The notes: generated by a model not told the origin, from the letters alone. DNA of 64,000 nt from AP-15 sp963814865 (GCA_963814865.1 CAWFEN010000009.1:62001-126000); one strand, 5' to 3'; positions 35,758-45,902 are shown, counted from the first letter of the stretch. Made by a program: numbers and translations.

Positions 35758-36888
35758 TTATGGGGCATCCGCAATGGGATCGAGACCAAGGGCGACACGC
35801 CCCGAGAAGCGGTGCTGGCGTTTGGCCGAGAGCGGATGGAATTGGGCCGCGTGCGCGTCACGCAAGAGCCGTTCGAGCCCGCTCTTACGATAGAACCCGG
35901 CACCGCCCGCCGCCTCCAGGGCCTTCTCGGCAGTCGCCAGCACGTGCTCGGCTGCGATTGTCTTGCGTACTAGCATGGCGTTCGCCAGTTCCAGGCTGAC
36001 CGCGACATCGAGGTCGTTTGCCAGTCGGACCATATCGTCGACGGCGAGCTGAACTGTCGTCAGATGGTTGGCCAGCTCGCCGAGCAGGTATGGCGTTGTC
36101 GGATCGCGCCGACGCTTGTTCGCCAGCTCGCAGCCGATCGCGGCGGCGGCTTCGGCCACTCCGGCATAAACCGACATGATCAGCGGCAGCGACGCCGTCA
36201 GGACGGCATTCCAGGCCGGGTGGTACCGGCCGCGCGGCCGACGCAGAACGATGGCGTCGTCCGCGACGAAGACGTTGTCGAGGACAACCGTGTGCGAGCC
36301 GGTGGCGCGCATACCGAGGGTGCGCCAGTCATCGCCGAGCGAGACGCCGGGTGCGGCGAACGGGACCGGGAAGTGGAGGACCTGCCATCCCTCGTCAGGA
36401 TCCTCGAATGGCGCCGATGTCACCAGCAGCCCACCCTTGGGTGACCCGCTGCCGAACGGCTTCGTGGCGCTGACCCGAAAGCCGCCATCGGCGCGCATCA
36501 TAGTACCATTCGATTCCATCCAGTCATTGGCCCCGGTTGAGACCAGCACGATTTCGGCCGCTGCGACTTGCTCCAGCAGCTTTTGCCCCGGCCGGCCATG
36601 GCGATAGTTGTACAGCGCCGCTGCGACCAGATGCTGATGCATCGCCAGGGCCAGCGCCGTCGACGGACAGTAATGGGTGAGCCGGCGCAGGAACGCGCAC
36701 ATGGCGCTGTGGCTCGCTCCGCCACCGGCAAGTTCCGCGGGAACGAGCGCGGAGAAAACCTTGTGTTGATTCAGCACGTTGTAATGCTCGGCGACAAACA
36801 TGTCGCCGGCATCACGCTCGGCGGCGCCATCTGCAAAACCAGGGCCGATGGCATGCACAAGCGCTTGCAGGTCGAGACATCGGGTCAT
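35758..36888 (-). CDS. Acyl-CoA dehydrogenase family protein
   Basis: 376-aa flavoprotein of the acyl-CoA dehydrogenase fold. FAD and substrate region features include VSTGANDWMESNGTMMRADG, the ATGSHTVVLDNVFV stretch (middle beta domain end) and, at the C-terminus, KALEAAGGAGFYRKSGLERL then RDAHAAQFHPL, the usual end pattern. The catalytic glutamate of classic ACADs is not obvious, so it may be a DszC/HpaB-like flavin monooxygenase or a side branch. It starts 15 nt after the TPR protein gene, so the two form an operon facing away from the HxlR regulator. Confidence 0.85.
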   Translation of the reverse strand: MTRCLDLQALVHAIGPGFADGAAERDAGDMFVAEHYNVLNQHKVFSALVPAELAGGGASHSAMCAFLRRLTHYCPSTALALAMHQHLVAAALYNYRHGRPGQKLLEQVAAAEIVLVSTGANDWMESNGTMMRADGGFRVSATKPFGSGSPKGGLLVTSAPFEDPDEGWQVLHFPVPFAAPGVSLGDDWRTLGMRATGSHTVVLDNVFVADDAIVLRRPRGRYHPAWNAVLTASLPLIMSVYAGVAEAAAAIGCELANKRRRDPTTPYLLGELANHLTTVQLAVDDMVRLANDLDVAVSLELANAMLVRKTIAAEHVLATAEKALEAAGGAGFYRKSGLERLLRDAHAAQFHPLSAKRQHRFSGRVALGLDPIADAP

Positions 36889-36903
36889 CGCGGAGCTCTG
36901 GGT

Positions 36904-38575
36904 TTATCGCGACAGATAGGCGGTCGCCTCGGCGATCTCGGGACGCGCGGTGTCGGCCCTGCTGCCGAGCTGGGCAAGCTGCTGGAAATATTCCTTGGCG
37001 GTGGCACGGTCGCCGGCGGCGTCGGCGGCCTTGGCGGCACCGTAGAGCGAGCGGTACCGGTTGGGGGCGCTGACGAGCGAGCGCTGGTACTCGGCCAGGG
37101 CGGCCGCCGGCTGTCCGACTTCGAGGAGAAGATCGCCCAAAAGCTCACGCAATGGCACGATGCTGCCAGGCGTCACCGGGTGCTTCTCCATCGAGTTCCT
37201 CGAGATCGGCGGCAGCGCGGAGTTCACGCACCGCCTCGTCGTGGTGGCCTTCGGCTTGCGCCAAGATTGCCGACGCCGCTCGGCGCTCCGTCTCGACCTG
37301 GTCGGACCAATATTTGTTCTTGGCCTTGAGTCCGTCGCGGGTGACAGCGAGCTTGTCGATCTGGGCCCGCGCCCCGGCGAGGTCGCCAATGTGCGCGTCG
37401 CCGATCGCGCGCGCAAAGGTGACCATTGCCGCGGTCCACGGAAACTTGTCCCAAGCGACGGGTGCAGGCGGCAATTCGAGCTTTGCCGCCTCCGTCCAGT
37501 TGCGCCGCTCGACTGCATAGCGCGCCGGGATCGCGGCCATCGCGTAGGCAGCGGGGAGGGTGTCCGGGGTTACCTTCTTGAAGGCCATGATCTCGTCGAC
37601 CACCTCTTTCGCCTTCTGGTCATCGCCGAACTGAAGATAGGCGTAGGCGAGATAATCCATTGCGTGCAGCGACTGGTCCCAGGCCACCCCCGCACCGAAC
37701 TGCGCCTTGGCATAGTCCTGTCCTGCCGCGACCGAGCGGAGGTTGGTGTCGATCGATTCCTGCCAATAGCCGAGCCGTGTGAAGATGTGCGACGGCATGT
37801 GCAATGCGTGCGGCACCGAGGGCGCGATCTGCGCGTACCGTCGCGCCGCCGGCAGGCCGGCCTTGGCGAGCGGCGGCGCGTCGTCACTGTGGATCAGGTA
37901 GTGCGCCACGCCCGGATGGTTTGGTTGCTCGGCGAAGATCGGCTCCAGAATCGCCGCCGCTTTCCTCTGATTGGCGTAAGTTTCGTCGGTGGGAAGCGCG
38001 GTCGCATCCAGGGCCAGCGCGTAGAAGATGGCGGCTTCGCGGTCAGCAGGAAATTGCTGGTGGAGGCTCGCCATGGCGTGCTCGTAGGCGAGCGCGCGAG
38101 TGCGGTGGTCGAGCGTGTCGCTGTTGCGGTAGAATGTAGCGATCGCCGCGATATAGCCGCGTTCGCGTTCGGTCTTGGCACCGATCGCCTCAGCCTTGGC
38201 CACGGCGGCAGCGCCCGCCTCGAGCGCCGGCGGGGGCGGCGGGTACCACAGCGGGTACCAGTGGCTCATCGCGACACCCCACCAAGCCATCGCGCACGCC
38301 GGATCGGCCGCGGCGACGCCAGTAAAGGCCTTGACCGCCTCTTCGTACCACATCGAATGCAGAATTGCGACGGCGCGGTCAAAGCGCTTTTGTGCGTCGC
38401 TATTGCAGGAGATCGGGAAATTCACCTCGCCGAGCTTCTCGCCGGCGGGCGGCGCCGGCAGGACGCGGTGGTGTTCGGTTGATACATTCCCACCAGCTTC
38501 GGCGGCGCTCGCCGGGGCGCCGAGCAGCATCGCGAGCACCGCCGCGAGGCCGAATGATGCAGCCTTTGTCGACAT
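36904..38575 (-). CDS. Exported TPR-repeat protein (frameshifted)
   Basis: Begins at 38575 with a signal peptide (MSTKAASFGLAAVLAMLLGA, cleavage near ASAAE). The mature protein is a solenoid of TPR-like helices, with conserved MWYEEAVKAFTGVAAADPAC and HALHMPSHIFTRLGYWQESI. The first frame stops at 37145, but the C-terminal part (HPVTPGSIVPLRELLGDLLL through ATAYLSR) is in the +1 frame ending at 36904. The shift is in 37170-37200; dropping one base near GAACTCG gives EESMEKHPVTPG and a 556-aa product. Periplasmic; function unknown. It heads an operon with the acyl-CoA dehydrogenase gene. Confidence 0.82.
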
Positions 38576-38591
38576 GATCAGCCTCCTGTTT

Positions 38592-38658
38592 CGATCGTTT
38601 CGCGCGATCGTGGAGCATCTCGTACCGATAAACTCGCCAGGGCTAGTCCAGAATCTGG
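38592..38658. promoter_or_regulatory. Inverted repeats in the HxlR divergent promoter region
   Basis: The 141 nt between the TPR gene (leftward) and the HxlR gene (rightward) hold two inverted repeats: CGATCG at 38592-38597 and 38605-38610, and the 11-nt palindrome CCAGAATCTGG at 38648-38658. A TATAGT box at 38682-38687 could be the -10 of the regulator gene, and AAAGGGAG at 38701-38708 is its ribosome binding site. HxlR proteins usually autoregulate and control the divergent gene, so these are the operator candidates; binding is inference. Confidence 0.4.
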
Positions 38659-38716
38659 AGTTTCTGATCGCCCTGGCGGTGTATAGTGGAGCCGCGAAGC
38701 AAAGGGAGATGGCGCT

Positions 38717-39496
38717 ATGATGCATTACGGTCAGTTCTGTCCAATCGCCAAGGCGGCGGAGATCGTTGCCGAGCGGTGGACGCCGTTGGTCGTTCACGAG
38801 CTGCTGGCTGGCAGTACCCGCTTCAACGATATTCGCCGCGGTGTTCCGCTGATGTCGCAGACATTGCTGTCGCAACGCCTGAAGGAGCTGGAGCGGGTCG
38901 GTATCGTCGAGCGGCGCGGCGATGGCAAGCGCACACGTGAGTACCATCTCACCGAAGCAGGCGCTGCGCTCGCCCCGGTGATCCATGCACTCGGCGAATG
39001 GGGGGTGCAATATGCTCAGAACCCGTTGGAGGAGGGCGACCTCGACGTTACCGTGATGGTTTGGAATATCCGGCGGCGGGTCGACCCCAGCGTGTTTCCC
39101 GCGCGGCGCGTCACGGTCTATTTCGAATTTACCGACGTGCCCAAAAACAAGAGTCAGTGGTGGATAATCAACGATCGCGGGACTGTCGATCTTTGCGCGA
39201 CAGATCCGGGATTCCCGGTGGATCTTTATGTGACGATCGATCTTCGCACAATGATCGCGATATGGTTTGGCAGGCTGGCGTGGGACGCCGGTGTGCGCTC
39301 CGGGCGCATCGAGGTGATCGGCCCGCGAGAGTTGCGAGAGCGCTTGAGCCGCTGGTTTTTGCTGAGCCCGATCAGTGTGAAGAGTGATGAAGTGGCGCAA
39401 GGCGGGACAACAATGCAGCCCGCCCCCTCAATAGGAAGGCGCCGGCCTTCGCCCGCCCTGCAAGTTCAAGCAGATTTGCGGGCCGTCCTTGACTAG
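38717..39496 (+). CDS. HxlR-family transcriptional regulator with SCP2-like C-domain
   Basis: 259-aa regulator. Residues 1-100 form the HxlR winged helix with the N-terminal cysteine motif FCPIAKAAEIVAERWTPLV, the recognition region TRFNDIRRGVPLMSQTLLSQ and the wing RRGDGKRTREYHLTEAG. Unlike minimal HxlR proteins (about 110 aa) it continues for 150 residues; the part about 120-230 (VYFEFTDVPKNKSQWWIIND and DLYVTIDLRTMIAIWFG) looks like an SCP2 sterol-carrier-type ligand pocket. It is divergent from the TPR/acyl-CoA dehydrogenase operon, its probable target. The ligand could be a hydrophobic or acyl compound (inference). Confidence 0.88.
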   Translation: MMHYGQFCPIAKAAEIVAERWTPLVVHELLAGSTRFNDIRRGVPLMSQTLLSQRLKELERVGIVERRGDGKRTREYHLTEAGAALAPVIHALGEWGVQYAQNPLEEGDLDVTVMVWNIRRRVDPSVFPARRVTVYFEFTDVPKNKSQWWIINDRGTVDLCATDPGFPVDLYVTIDLRTMIAIWFGRLAWDAGVRSGRIEVIGPRELRERLSRWFLLSPISVKSDEVAQGGTTMQPAPSIGRRRPSPALQVQADLRAVLD

Positions 39497-39609
39497 AATG
39501 AAACGTGAACTCATATCCCTCCGGTGAGTCACTACCGGACACCGCCGACCATGAAAATCGTTGCCCAACGCCCGAACGGGCCTGTTATCTCCTGTTTTCC
39601 GGGGCAGGA

Positions 39610-40263
39610 ATGATGGAATATCAATCGCTTGATCCTGATCGTTTCGCGCCTCGCGCGCGCGACGCGCGCGGCCGGTTCGCCAGCGGAAGCTCCGGCAACC
39701 CGCGCGGCCGGCCGCCCGGCATTGCCAATCCCAAGCGGCGCGTCCCGGATCTCGTCGCCCGCCCGCTGAGCGCGCAGGCGCTGTCGCGCCTGCTCGACCG
39801 CCAGCCGCATCTGTTGCGCCTGCTCGCCGCGCAACTCCTGCCGCCGCCCGTGCGCGCCATCGATCCGGCGGAGCGTCTCGGGATCGACCTGGCGTCGCTG
39901 CCGACGGTCGAGGATGTCCGGAAGGTGTTCGCCCGGGCTTGGGCGGCCATTTCGCGCGGCGAAATTACGCCGGTCGAGGGTGCACGCATCGCGCGCCGCT
40001 TGCGGGCGCGGCTGCGCATGTTGCGGCGTTTTGCACGCCTGGGGGAAGGCCATGCCGCTTTCCCGGCCGACGCGGAAGAGATCGCGCCGCTCGAAGAATT
40101 CGAGCGCGATGAAAGCGAGCGCCTCCGGGCGCTCGGCGCCGATGGCGCGACCTGCATCATAGACGAACATGAAGTGGCAATCGGGCAGCAGCGAGCGGCG
40201 TTGACACCCATGCCGCGGCACCCGCAAGCTGCCCATATGCCACCAGCGCCGAACGCCCGCTGA
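39610..40263 (+). CDS. DUF5681 domain protein
   Basis: 217-aa basic protein. The N-terminus has the DUF5681 signature GRFASGSSGNPRGRPPG (residues about 21-37), a motif found in small proteins often linked to phage or mobile DNA. The rest is helical and charged (VRKVFARAWAAISRGEITPV, RLRARLRMLRRFARLGEGH). Two ATGs are adjacent (39610 and 39613), preceded by a GGGGCAGGA site; an upstream in-frame start at 39505 is less likely. Its TGA overlaps the ATG of the CoA-transferase by one base (TGATG), so the two are translationally coupled. Confidence 0.75.
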   Translation: MMEYQSLDPDRFAPRARDARGRFASGSSGNPRGRPPGIANPKRRVPDLVARPLSAQALSRLLDRQPHLLRLLAAQLLPPPVRAIDPAERLGIDLASLPTVEDVRKVFARAWAAISRGEITPVEGARIARRLRARLRMLRRFARLGEGHAAFPADAEEIAPLEEFERDESERLRALGADGATCIIDEHEVAIGQQRAALTPMPRHPQAAHMPPAPNAR

Positions 40264-41460
40264 TGCCGGCCGGCGCCAACCGGCCGCTCGCCGGCATCAC
40301 CGTGCTCGATTTGGGCCAGGTCTATCAGGGGCCGTACGCGACCCTCTTGATGGCCAAGGCCGGGGCTGACGTGATCAAGATCGAGCCGCCGCAGGGCGAG
40401 CCGCTGCGCCGGCGCGCACCGCCGGGCAAGAGCACGACCTTTCCGATCGCGATGCTGAACTCGAACAAGCGTGCGATCACCTTGAACCTGAAAGCACGAG
40501 CGCGGCCGTGCGCTGCTGTTCCGGATGGTCGAGCGCGCCGACGTCTTGCTGGAGAATTTCGCGCCGGGGGTCATGGACCGGCTCGGTGTCGGCTGGGACG
40601 TCTTGCACCGGATCAACCCGCGGCTCGTCTACGCCTCGGGCTCGGGTTACGGGTTGACGGGGCCGGATCGCGACAACCTGGCGATGGATCTGACGATCCA
40701 GGCGGTTTCGGGACTGATTGCGGCGACCGGCTTTCCGGAGGGGCCGCCGGTCAAGGCCGGCCCGGCGGTCGTCGATTTCATCTCCGGGATTCATCTCTAC
40801 GCCGCCACCCTGACGGCACTGTTCGAGCGCGAGCGCACCGGCCTGGGCCGCCTCGTCGAGGTGGCGATGCAGGAGGCCGCCTACGCGACCCTGACCTCAC
40901 AGCTGCACGCCTATTTCGAGACCGGCGAGGCGCCGCCGCGGACCGGCAACGCCAGCCATGGCCGCGTGCCGTTGAACGTCTACCCGGCCAATGACGGCTA
41001 TGTCGCGATGAACATCGCGGTCGAGGAGCATTGGCACAATCTGCTGAGGGCAATGGGGCGCGAGGAGCTGCGCGGCGACCCGCGCTTCGCCGACAACGCG
41101 GCGCGTGTCGCCAATCGCGAGGCGACCGACGCGGTGGTCGCGGCGTGGACCCGCACGCTCGGCAAGATGGAGGCGTTCGCGATCGCCAAGCGGCACCGCA
41201 TCCCGCTGGCGCCGGTGCGCGAGGTCGACGAGGTCATGCGCGATCGCCACATGCACGAGCGCGGCATGCTCGAATGGATCGAGCACGACGAGATCGGCCG
41301 TATCGTCGTGCCGACGACGCCGCTGCGCATCCACGGCGCCGACCCGGTCGAGACCGTGCCCAGCCCGAAGCTCGGTCAGCACAACCGCGAGATCTATGGC
41401 GGCTGGCTCGGATTGTCGGCCGCCGAGATCGCCGCGCTCGAACGGGATGGCGTCATCTGA
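40263..41460 (+). CDS. CaiB/BaiF CoA-transferase (frameshifted)
   Basis: Second class III CoA-transferase. The start frame gives ITVLDLGQVYQGPYATLLMA and VIKIEPPQGEPLRRRAP, then fails after TLNLK; the remainder (HERGRALLFRMVERADVLLE, SGSGYGLTGP, and GPAVVDFISGIHLYAATLTA with the candidate catalytic Asp) is in the +1 frame ending at 41460. One extra base in 40488-40503 explains it; the repaired protein has 398 aa, the normal length. The C-terminus with LAPVREVDEVMRDRHMHERG is typical. Only about 38% identity by eye to the 19.2-kb member, so not a recent duplicate. Confidence 0.84.
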
Positions 41461-41613
41461 GCCGGTCCGACAGCCGTCAACCTTCCGTCGACGATTTAGC
41501 AGGGTGCGGAAAAAGGCCCGATCATTGTCAACTCTACCCAGCGTTTCGCCTATAATGCGAGCACCGGCGCCCTTTACCAGGGCAGGTCATCCATACGCTG
41601 ATATTCCGTATAA

Positions 41614-42514
41614 TTACGGCTGGCATCCGCTGAACTGTCGCGGAAGCTTCGGCTCGGCGAGGAGACTTCCGGCGGCGCACCACCAGCCCGGCTCCGCCGC
41701 CGCGAGCATAACCCGGCCCCGCTCCGCCTCGCCGCGATCGGCGAACAAGGCATAGCAGGTGGCGCCGCTGCCGCTCATCCGCGCGATCAGTGCGCCGGGG
41801 AGCCGGACAAGCCGGGCGAGCACCGCCGCGATCGCGGGAACGAGACCGGTCGCGGCCTCGGTCAGATCGTTGCGGCGCGACCGCAGCGCCTGCGCCAGCC
41901 CGGCCGCATCGGGCGGCATCGGCGCGAACCGGCCGGCTTCGCCGAATGGACCGCGGCGCGCCGCAAACACCGCGGCGGTCGGCAGCTCGATGCGCGGGTT
42001 GACGAGCAGGATCCCGGTTTGCGGCAAAGCCGGCGCCGGTTCGATCCGCTCGCCGATGCCGCCGACCCAGGCGGCACGGCCATGGAGGCAGGCCGGCAAG
42101 TCGGCGCCGAGACTCATCGGCGAGGCGGCCCAGCGCCGCTTCGGAAACCGATGGGCTCCACAGCGCGATCAGCGCCCGCAATGCCGCCGCCGCATCGCTC
42201 GACCCGCCGCCGATCCCGGCGGCTACCGGCAGGTTTTTCTGCAAATGCAGCGCGGCACCGGCGGCCGCTCCGGAATGCCCGGCAAGCAGGCGCGCGGCGC
42301 GCAACACCAGATTGTTGTTCCCGATGCCGGCGAGTGCCGCCGCTTCCGGCCCGGTCACCGTGAGCGACAATCCCGCCGCCTGCCGCGCCGTGACGCGGTC
42401 GCCGATATCGGCGAAAGCGACCAGGCTGTCGACCAGATGATAGCCATCCGCCCGCCGTCCGGTTACGTGCAGGTACAGATTGACCTTGGCCGCAGCGAAG
42501 GCCGCGACCGCCAT
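41614..42514 (-). CDS. ispE: 4-diphosphocytidyl-2-C-methyl-D-erythritol kinase (frameshifted)
   Basis: GHMP kinase of the MEP isoprenoid pathway, phosphorylating CDP-methylerythritol. Motif 1 is AAAKVNLYLHVTGRRADGYH, the ATP-binding motif 2 is LPVAAGIGGGSSDAAAALRA, and motif 3 near the C-terminus is ARMSGSGATCYALF. Motifs 1-2 are in the frame from 42514; motif 3 is in the +1 frame that ends at 41614. One extra base within 42112-42130 (the G of GCCGATGAGT) restores RLAMSLGADLPACL and a 299-aa enzyme. Since ispE is normally essential, a consensus error is the likelier cause. It starts 7 nt after the TPR gene stop. Confidence 0.88.
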
Positions 42515-42521
42515 GGCCGGC

Positions 42522-44240
42522 TCAGCCGCCGCCGGCGCGGGTCGGCGGCTTGCCGCCGTCGAGCTTGGCCTCGATCGGCTTGATGTCTTCCTTGTCGGGC
42601 TTGAACTGCAGCGCCCGCCGCCATTGATAGCGTGCCTCGATCCGCCGCCCGCTTTGCCAATAGGCGTCGCCGAGATGGTCGTTGATGGTCGGGTCCTCGG
42701 GCTCCAGCTCGACCGCCTTTTCGAGATATTCAACGGCGGCGGCATCATCGCCGAGCCGATAATGCGCCCAGCCCAGGCTGTCGACGATATAGCCGTCCTC
42801 GGGCCGCAGCTCGACCGCCTTCTCGATCATCTTGAGGCCGCGCTGGAGATGCTCGCCCCGGTCGATCCACGAATAGCCGAGGTAATTGAGGACGAGCGGC
42901 TGATCGGGCTTGAGCTTCAGCGCATGCAGGAGGTCGGTTTCCGCCCGCCGCCACTGACCCGCCCGCTCATACGCGATGCCGCGGCTGTAATAGAGCGACC
43001 AGCGCACCGGCGTCCCCGCCGCCGCGAGCCGCCGGATCGCCGCGTCATACGCGTCGGCCGCCTCGATAAAGCGCTTTTTGTCGCGCAGGAGGTCGCCGAG
43101 CTGCATCTCCGCGGCCGCCCGCTTCGGCTCCTTCGCCGCCATCGACTGGAGCATCGCGATCGCTTCGTCGGTGCGGTCGAGCGCCGCGAGATTGCCGGTG
43201 ACACGCAGCTGGGCCGACCATGAATAGGGCGAGCTCGGCGGGATCTGCGCGAGGACGGCTAGGCTCGCCTCCGGCTTGTCTTCGGCGGTCAGAATGTCGG
43301 AGAGCAGCAGCTGCGCAACAGTCAGCTGCGGGCGCAACGCCAGCGCACAGCGGTCGTAGAGCAGCGCGAGATCGAGCGTCTCGGGCCGGTTGACGACGCT
43401 CGCCAGATCGAAGAAGGCCTCGGCGAGGCCTTCTTCCGCGGAACCGATCATCGGCGGCGGCGGTCCCGGCGGCTGGCCGGACAGCACCGATTCCGCCAAT
43501 TCGCTGCCGGCATTCTCCCTGGCGAAACGCTGATCTATTGCCTGGGCCTCATCGGCGCGGCCATGGCGCGCGTAGAAATTGGCCATTGCATCGGTCAGCC
43601 GCCAGTTGAGCTCGCCGGTCTCGGTGAGGGTCTTCTTGAAGTTCTCTTCCGCCTTGGCGGGATTTCCGGCGAAATCGTAAATCAGCCCGAGCTGGAAATA
43701 TTTCAGCGGATCCAAGCCGCTGAATTTGTCGAGCTCCGCGAGCGCGGCGGCGGCGCCGGCGACGTTGCCCGTCGCCATGCGCGTCCAGGCCAGCGCCAAC
43801 GGCCGGGCATAGCGGTACAACCCGTCGGTCGGCAGCGCCTCCGCGCGCGCCAGCGCCCCGGTCCTGTCGCCAGCCTTGACCCGGTCGATCAGCAGAACGA
43901 GGTCGGCGACCGCGTCCGACGAATCGACCCTGAGCTCGCTTTCGGCGAGCGGGCGCGCCTCGTCGAACCGGCCGTCATATGCCTCCATCAGAAAGGTGCG
44001 GCTGATCAGTTCGGGCGACTGCGGATCGACCCGCAGCGACTGCCGGTACCACGCGGCCGCGGCCGCGTATTCGCGGTCCTCCTGCGCATGACGGCCGGCG
44101 AGATAGGCGCCGTACGGCGAATTCGCCCGGGTTGCCGGCTCGGCGCTCGGCACCGCCGCGCTCGACGTGCCGGCGAATAACGCCATCAGCACGGCCGCAA
44201 GGCTCCACCTCCGGAAAGGCCCGATCACCATGAATGCCAT
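42522..44240 (-). CDS. Exported tetratricopeptide-repeat protein
   Basis: 572 aa with a signal peptide (hydrophobic RWSLAAVLMALFAGTSSAAV, about residues 10-30) and TPR units throughout, for example DREYAAAAAWYRQSLRVDPQ, LNYLGYSWIDRGEHLQRGLK, and DSLGWAHYRLGDDAAAVEYL. This is the type of alphaproteobacterial TPR protein that precedes ispE; role unknown, probably a periplasmic scaffold. It sits between ETF-QO (24 nt upstream) and ispE (7 nt downstream), one likely operon. Confidence 0.9.
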   Translation of the reverse strand: MAFMVIGPFRRWSLAAVLMALFAGTSSAAVPSAEPATRANSPYGAYLAGRHAQEDREYAAAAAWYRQSLRVDPQSPELISRTFLMEAYDGRFDEARPLAESELRVDSSDAVADLVLLIDRVKAGDRTGALARAEALPTDGLYRYARPLALAWTRMATGNVAGAAAALAELDKFSGLDPLKYFQLGLIYDFAGNPAKAEENFKKTLTETGELNWRLTDAMANFYARHGRADEAQAIDQRFARENAGSELAESVLSGQPPGPPPPMIGSAEEGLAEAFFDLASVVNRPETLDLALLYDRCALALRPQLTVAQLLLSDILTAEDKPEASLAVLAQIPPSSPYSWSAQLRVTGNLAALDRTDEAIAMLQSMAAKEPKRAAAEMQLGDLLRDKKRFIEAADAYDAAIRRLAAAGTPVRWSLYYSRGIAYERAGQWRRAETDLLHALKLKPDQPLVLNYLGYSWIDRGEHLQRGLKMIEKAVELRPEDGYIVDSLGWAHYRLGDDAAAVEYLEKAVELEPEDPTINDHLGDAYWQSGRRIEARYQWRRALQFKPDKEDIKPIEAKLDGGKPPTRAGGG

Positions 44241-44264
44241 CTGTCTCCCACCGATCCGCGCGGC

Positions 44265-45902
44265 TCACATATTCGGGTAATTGGGTCCGCCGCCGCCCTC
44301 CGGCACGACCCAATCGATGTTCTGCTCCGGGTCCTTGATGTCGCAGGTTTTGCAGTGAACGCAATTCTGCGCGTTTATCTGCAGCCGCGGCCCGCCGGTG
44401 CCGGATTCCTGCACGATCTCGTAGACGCCGGCCGGACAATAGCGCTGCTCGGGCGAATCGTAGAGCCGATAGTTGATCGCGATCGCCGCCGCCGGGTCGC
44501 GCAGCCGCAGATGCGAGGGCTGGTCCTCCTCGTGGTTGGTGTTCGAAATGAACACCGAGGAGAGCCGGTCGAAGGTGATTTCGCCGTCGGGCCGGGGGTA
44601 GTCGATAGGCCGCGCCGCGCTCGCCGGGATCAGCCGGCTGTGGTCGGCGTGGTTGCGGAAGGTCCAGGGCGCCGCCCCGCGCAGCACATAGGTGTCGAAT
44701 GCCGAATAGGCGAGCCCGGCCCAGAGGCCGCGGCGAAAGCTCGGGCGGATGTTGCGCACCCGGCGCAGCTCGTCCCACACCCAGCTTTGTTCGATCGCGT
44801 GCCGCACCTCGGCGCCGCCGTCGCCGCCGAGCCGGCGAAAGATGGTTTCGGCCGCGACCATCCCCGTTTTCATCGCCGTGTGGTTGCCTTTGATCTTGGG
44901 CACATTGACAAAGCCGGCGGCGCAGCCGACCAGCGCACCGCCGGGAAAATCGAGGCGCGGGATCGACTGGAACCCGCCTTCGTTCAACGCCCGCGCGCCA
45001 TAGGCGACACGCCGCCCGCCCTCGAAAAACGGGCGGATCGCCGGATGCGTCTTGAACCGCTGGAATTCCTCGAACGGGCTCAGGAAGGGGTTCCGGTAGT
45101 CAAGCCCGATGACGAAGCCGACCGCCGCCTGCCGGTCTTCCAGATGGTAGAGGAACGAGCCGCCATAGGTGCCCGAATCCAGCGGCCAGCCGATTGTGTG
45201 GATGACGAGCCCGGGCTGATGCCGCTCGGGCGCCACCTCCCACAATTCCTTGATGCCGATCGCATAGGTCTGCGGGTCGACGCCGTCACGCAGGCGGAAG
45301 CGTTCGATGAGTGTCTTCGTCAGCGAGCCGCGGCAGCCTTCGGCGAACAGGGTCTCCCTGCCGATCAGCTCGACGCCGGGCTGGTAGCGGTCGGTCGGCC
45401 TGCCGTCCCGGCCGATGCCCATATCGCCGGTCGCCACCCCGCGGACGCGGCCATTCTTGTCGTACAGCACCTCGGCCGCGGCAAAACCCGGATAGATCTC
45501 GACCCCGAGCGCCTCTGCCTTGCTCGCCAGCCAGCGGCAGAGATTGCCGAGGCTGATGATGTAATTGCCGTGGTTGCGCATCTGCGGCGGTGTCGGCAGG
45601 TGAATCGCGCGGGTCCGGGTCAGCAGCAGAAACCGGTCCTCCGCCACCGACGTGACGAGCGGCGCACCCTGGTCGCGCCAGTCCGGGATCAGCTCGTCGA
45701 GTGCGCGCGGCTCGAAGACGGCGCCCGACAGGATATGCGCTCCGACCTCGGAGCCCTTTTCAACGACGCAGACGCCGATCTCGCGCTCGGCCGCCGCGGC
45801 CAGCTGCTTCAAGCGGATCGCGGCGGCGAGACCCGACGGGCCGGCCCCGACCACGACCACGTCGTACGCCATCTGCTCGCGCGCCACCTGCTCCTCGCCC
45901 AT
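44265..45902 (-). CDS. Electron transfer flavoprotein-ubiquinone oxidoreductase
   Basis: 545-aa inner-membrane-associated enzyme passing electrons from ETF (fed by acyl-CoA dehydrogenases) to ubiquinone. The FAD-binding GxGxxG is in VVVVGAGPSGLAAAIR; GFVNVPKIKGNHTAMKTGM is a family block; the C-terminal 4Fe-4S cluster is bound by the Cys of YCPAGVYEI and of NAQNCVHCKTCDIKDP, followed by the family end EGGGGPNYPNM. The start at 45902 (MGEEQVAREQ) is chosen; 45872 is the alternative, and the longer frame to 45992 is noise. It matches the two acyl-CoA-related loci in the window. Confidence 0.94.
   Translation of the reverse strand: MGEEQVAREQMAYDVVVVGAGPSGLAAAIRLKQLAAAAEREIGVCVVEKGSEVGAHILSGAVFEPRALDELIPDWRDQGAPLVTSVAEDRFLLLTRTRAIHLPTPPQMRNHGNYIISLGNLCRWLASKAEALGVEIYPGFAAAEVLYDKNGRVRGVATGDMGIGRDGRPTDRYQPGVELIGRETLFAEGCRGSLTKTLIERFRLRDGVDPQTYAIGIKELWEVAPERHQPGLVIHTIGWPLDSGTYGGSFLYHLEDRQAAVGFVIGLDYRNPFLSPFEEFQRFKTHPAIRPFFEGGRRVAYGARALNEGGFQSIPRLDFPGGALVGCAAGFVNVPKIKGNHTAMKTGMVAAETIFRRLGGDGGAEVRHAIEQSWVWDELRRVRNIRPSFRRGLWAGLAYSAFDTYVLRGAAPWTFRNHADHSRLIPASAARPIDYPRPDGEITFDRLSSVFISNTNHEEDQPSHLRLRDPAAAIAINYRLYDSPEQRYCPAGVYEIVQESGTGGPRLQINAQNCVHCKTCDIKDPEQNIDWVVPEGGGGPNYPNM

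Noticed and set aside
19228..41460. The two CaiB/BaiF genes as a recent duplication
   Set aside because: They differ in most positions outside family motifs and have different neighbours, so they are old paralogues or separate acquisitions.
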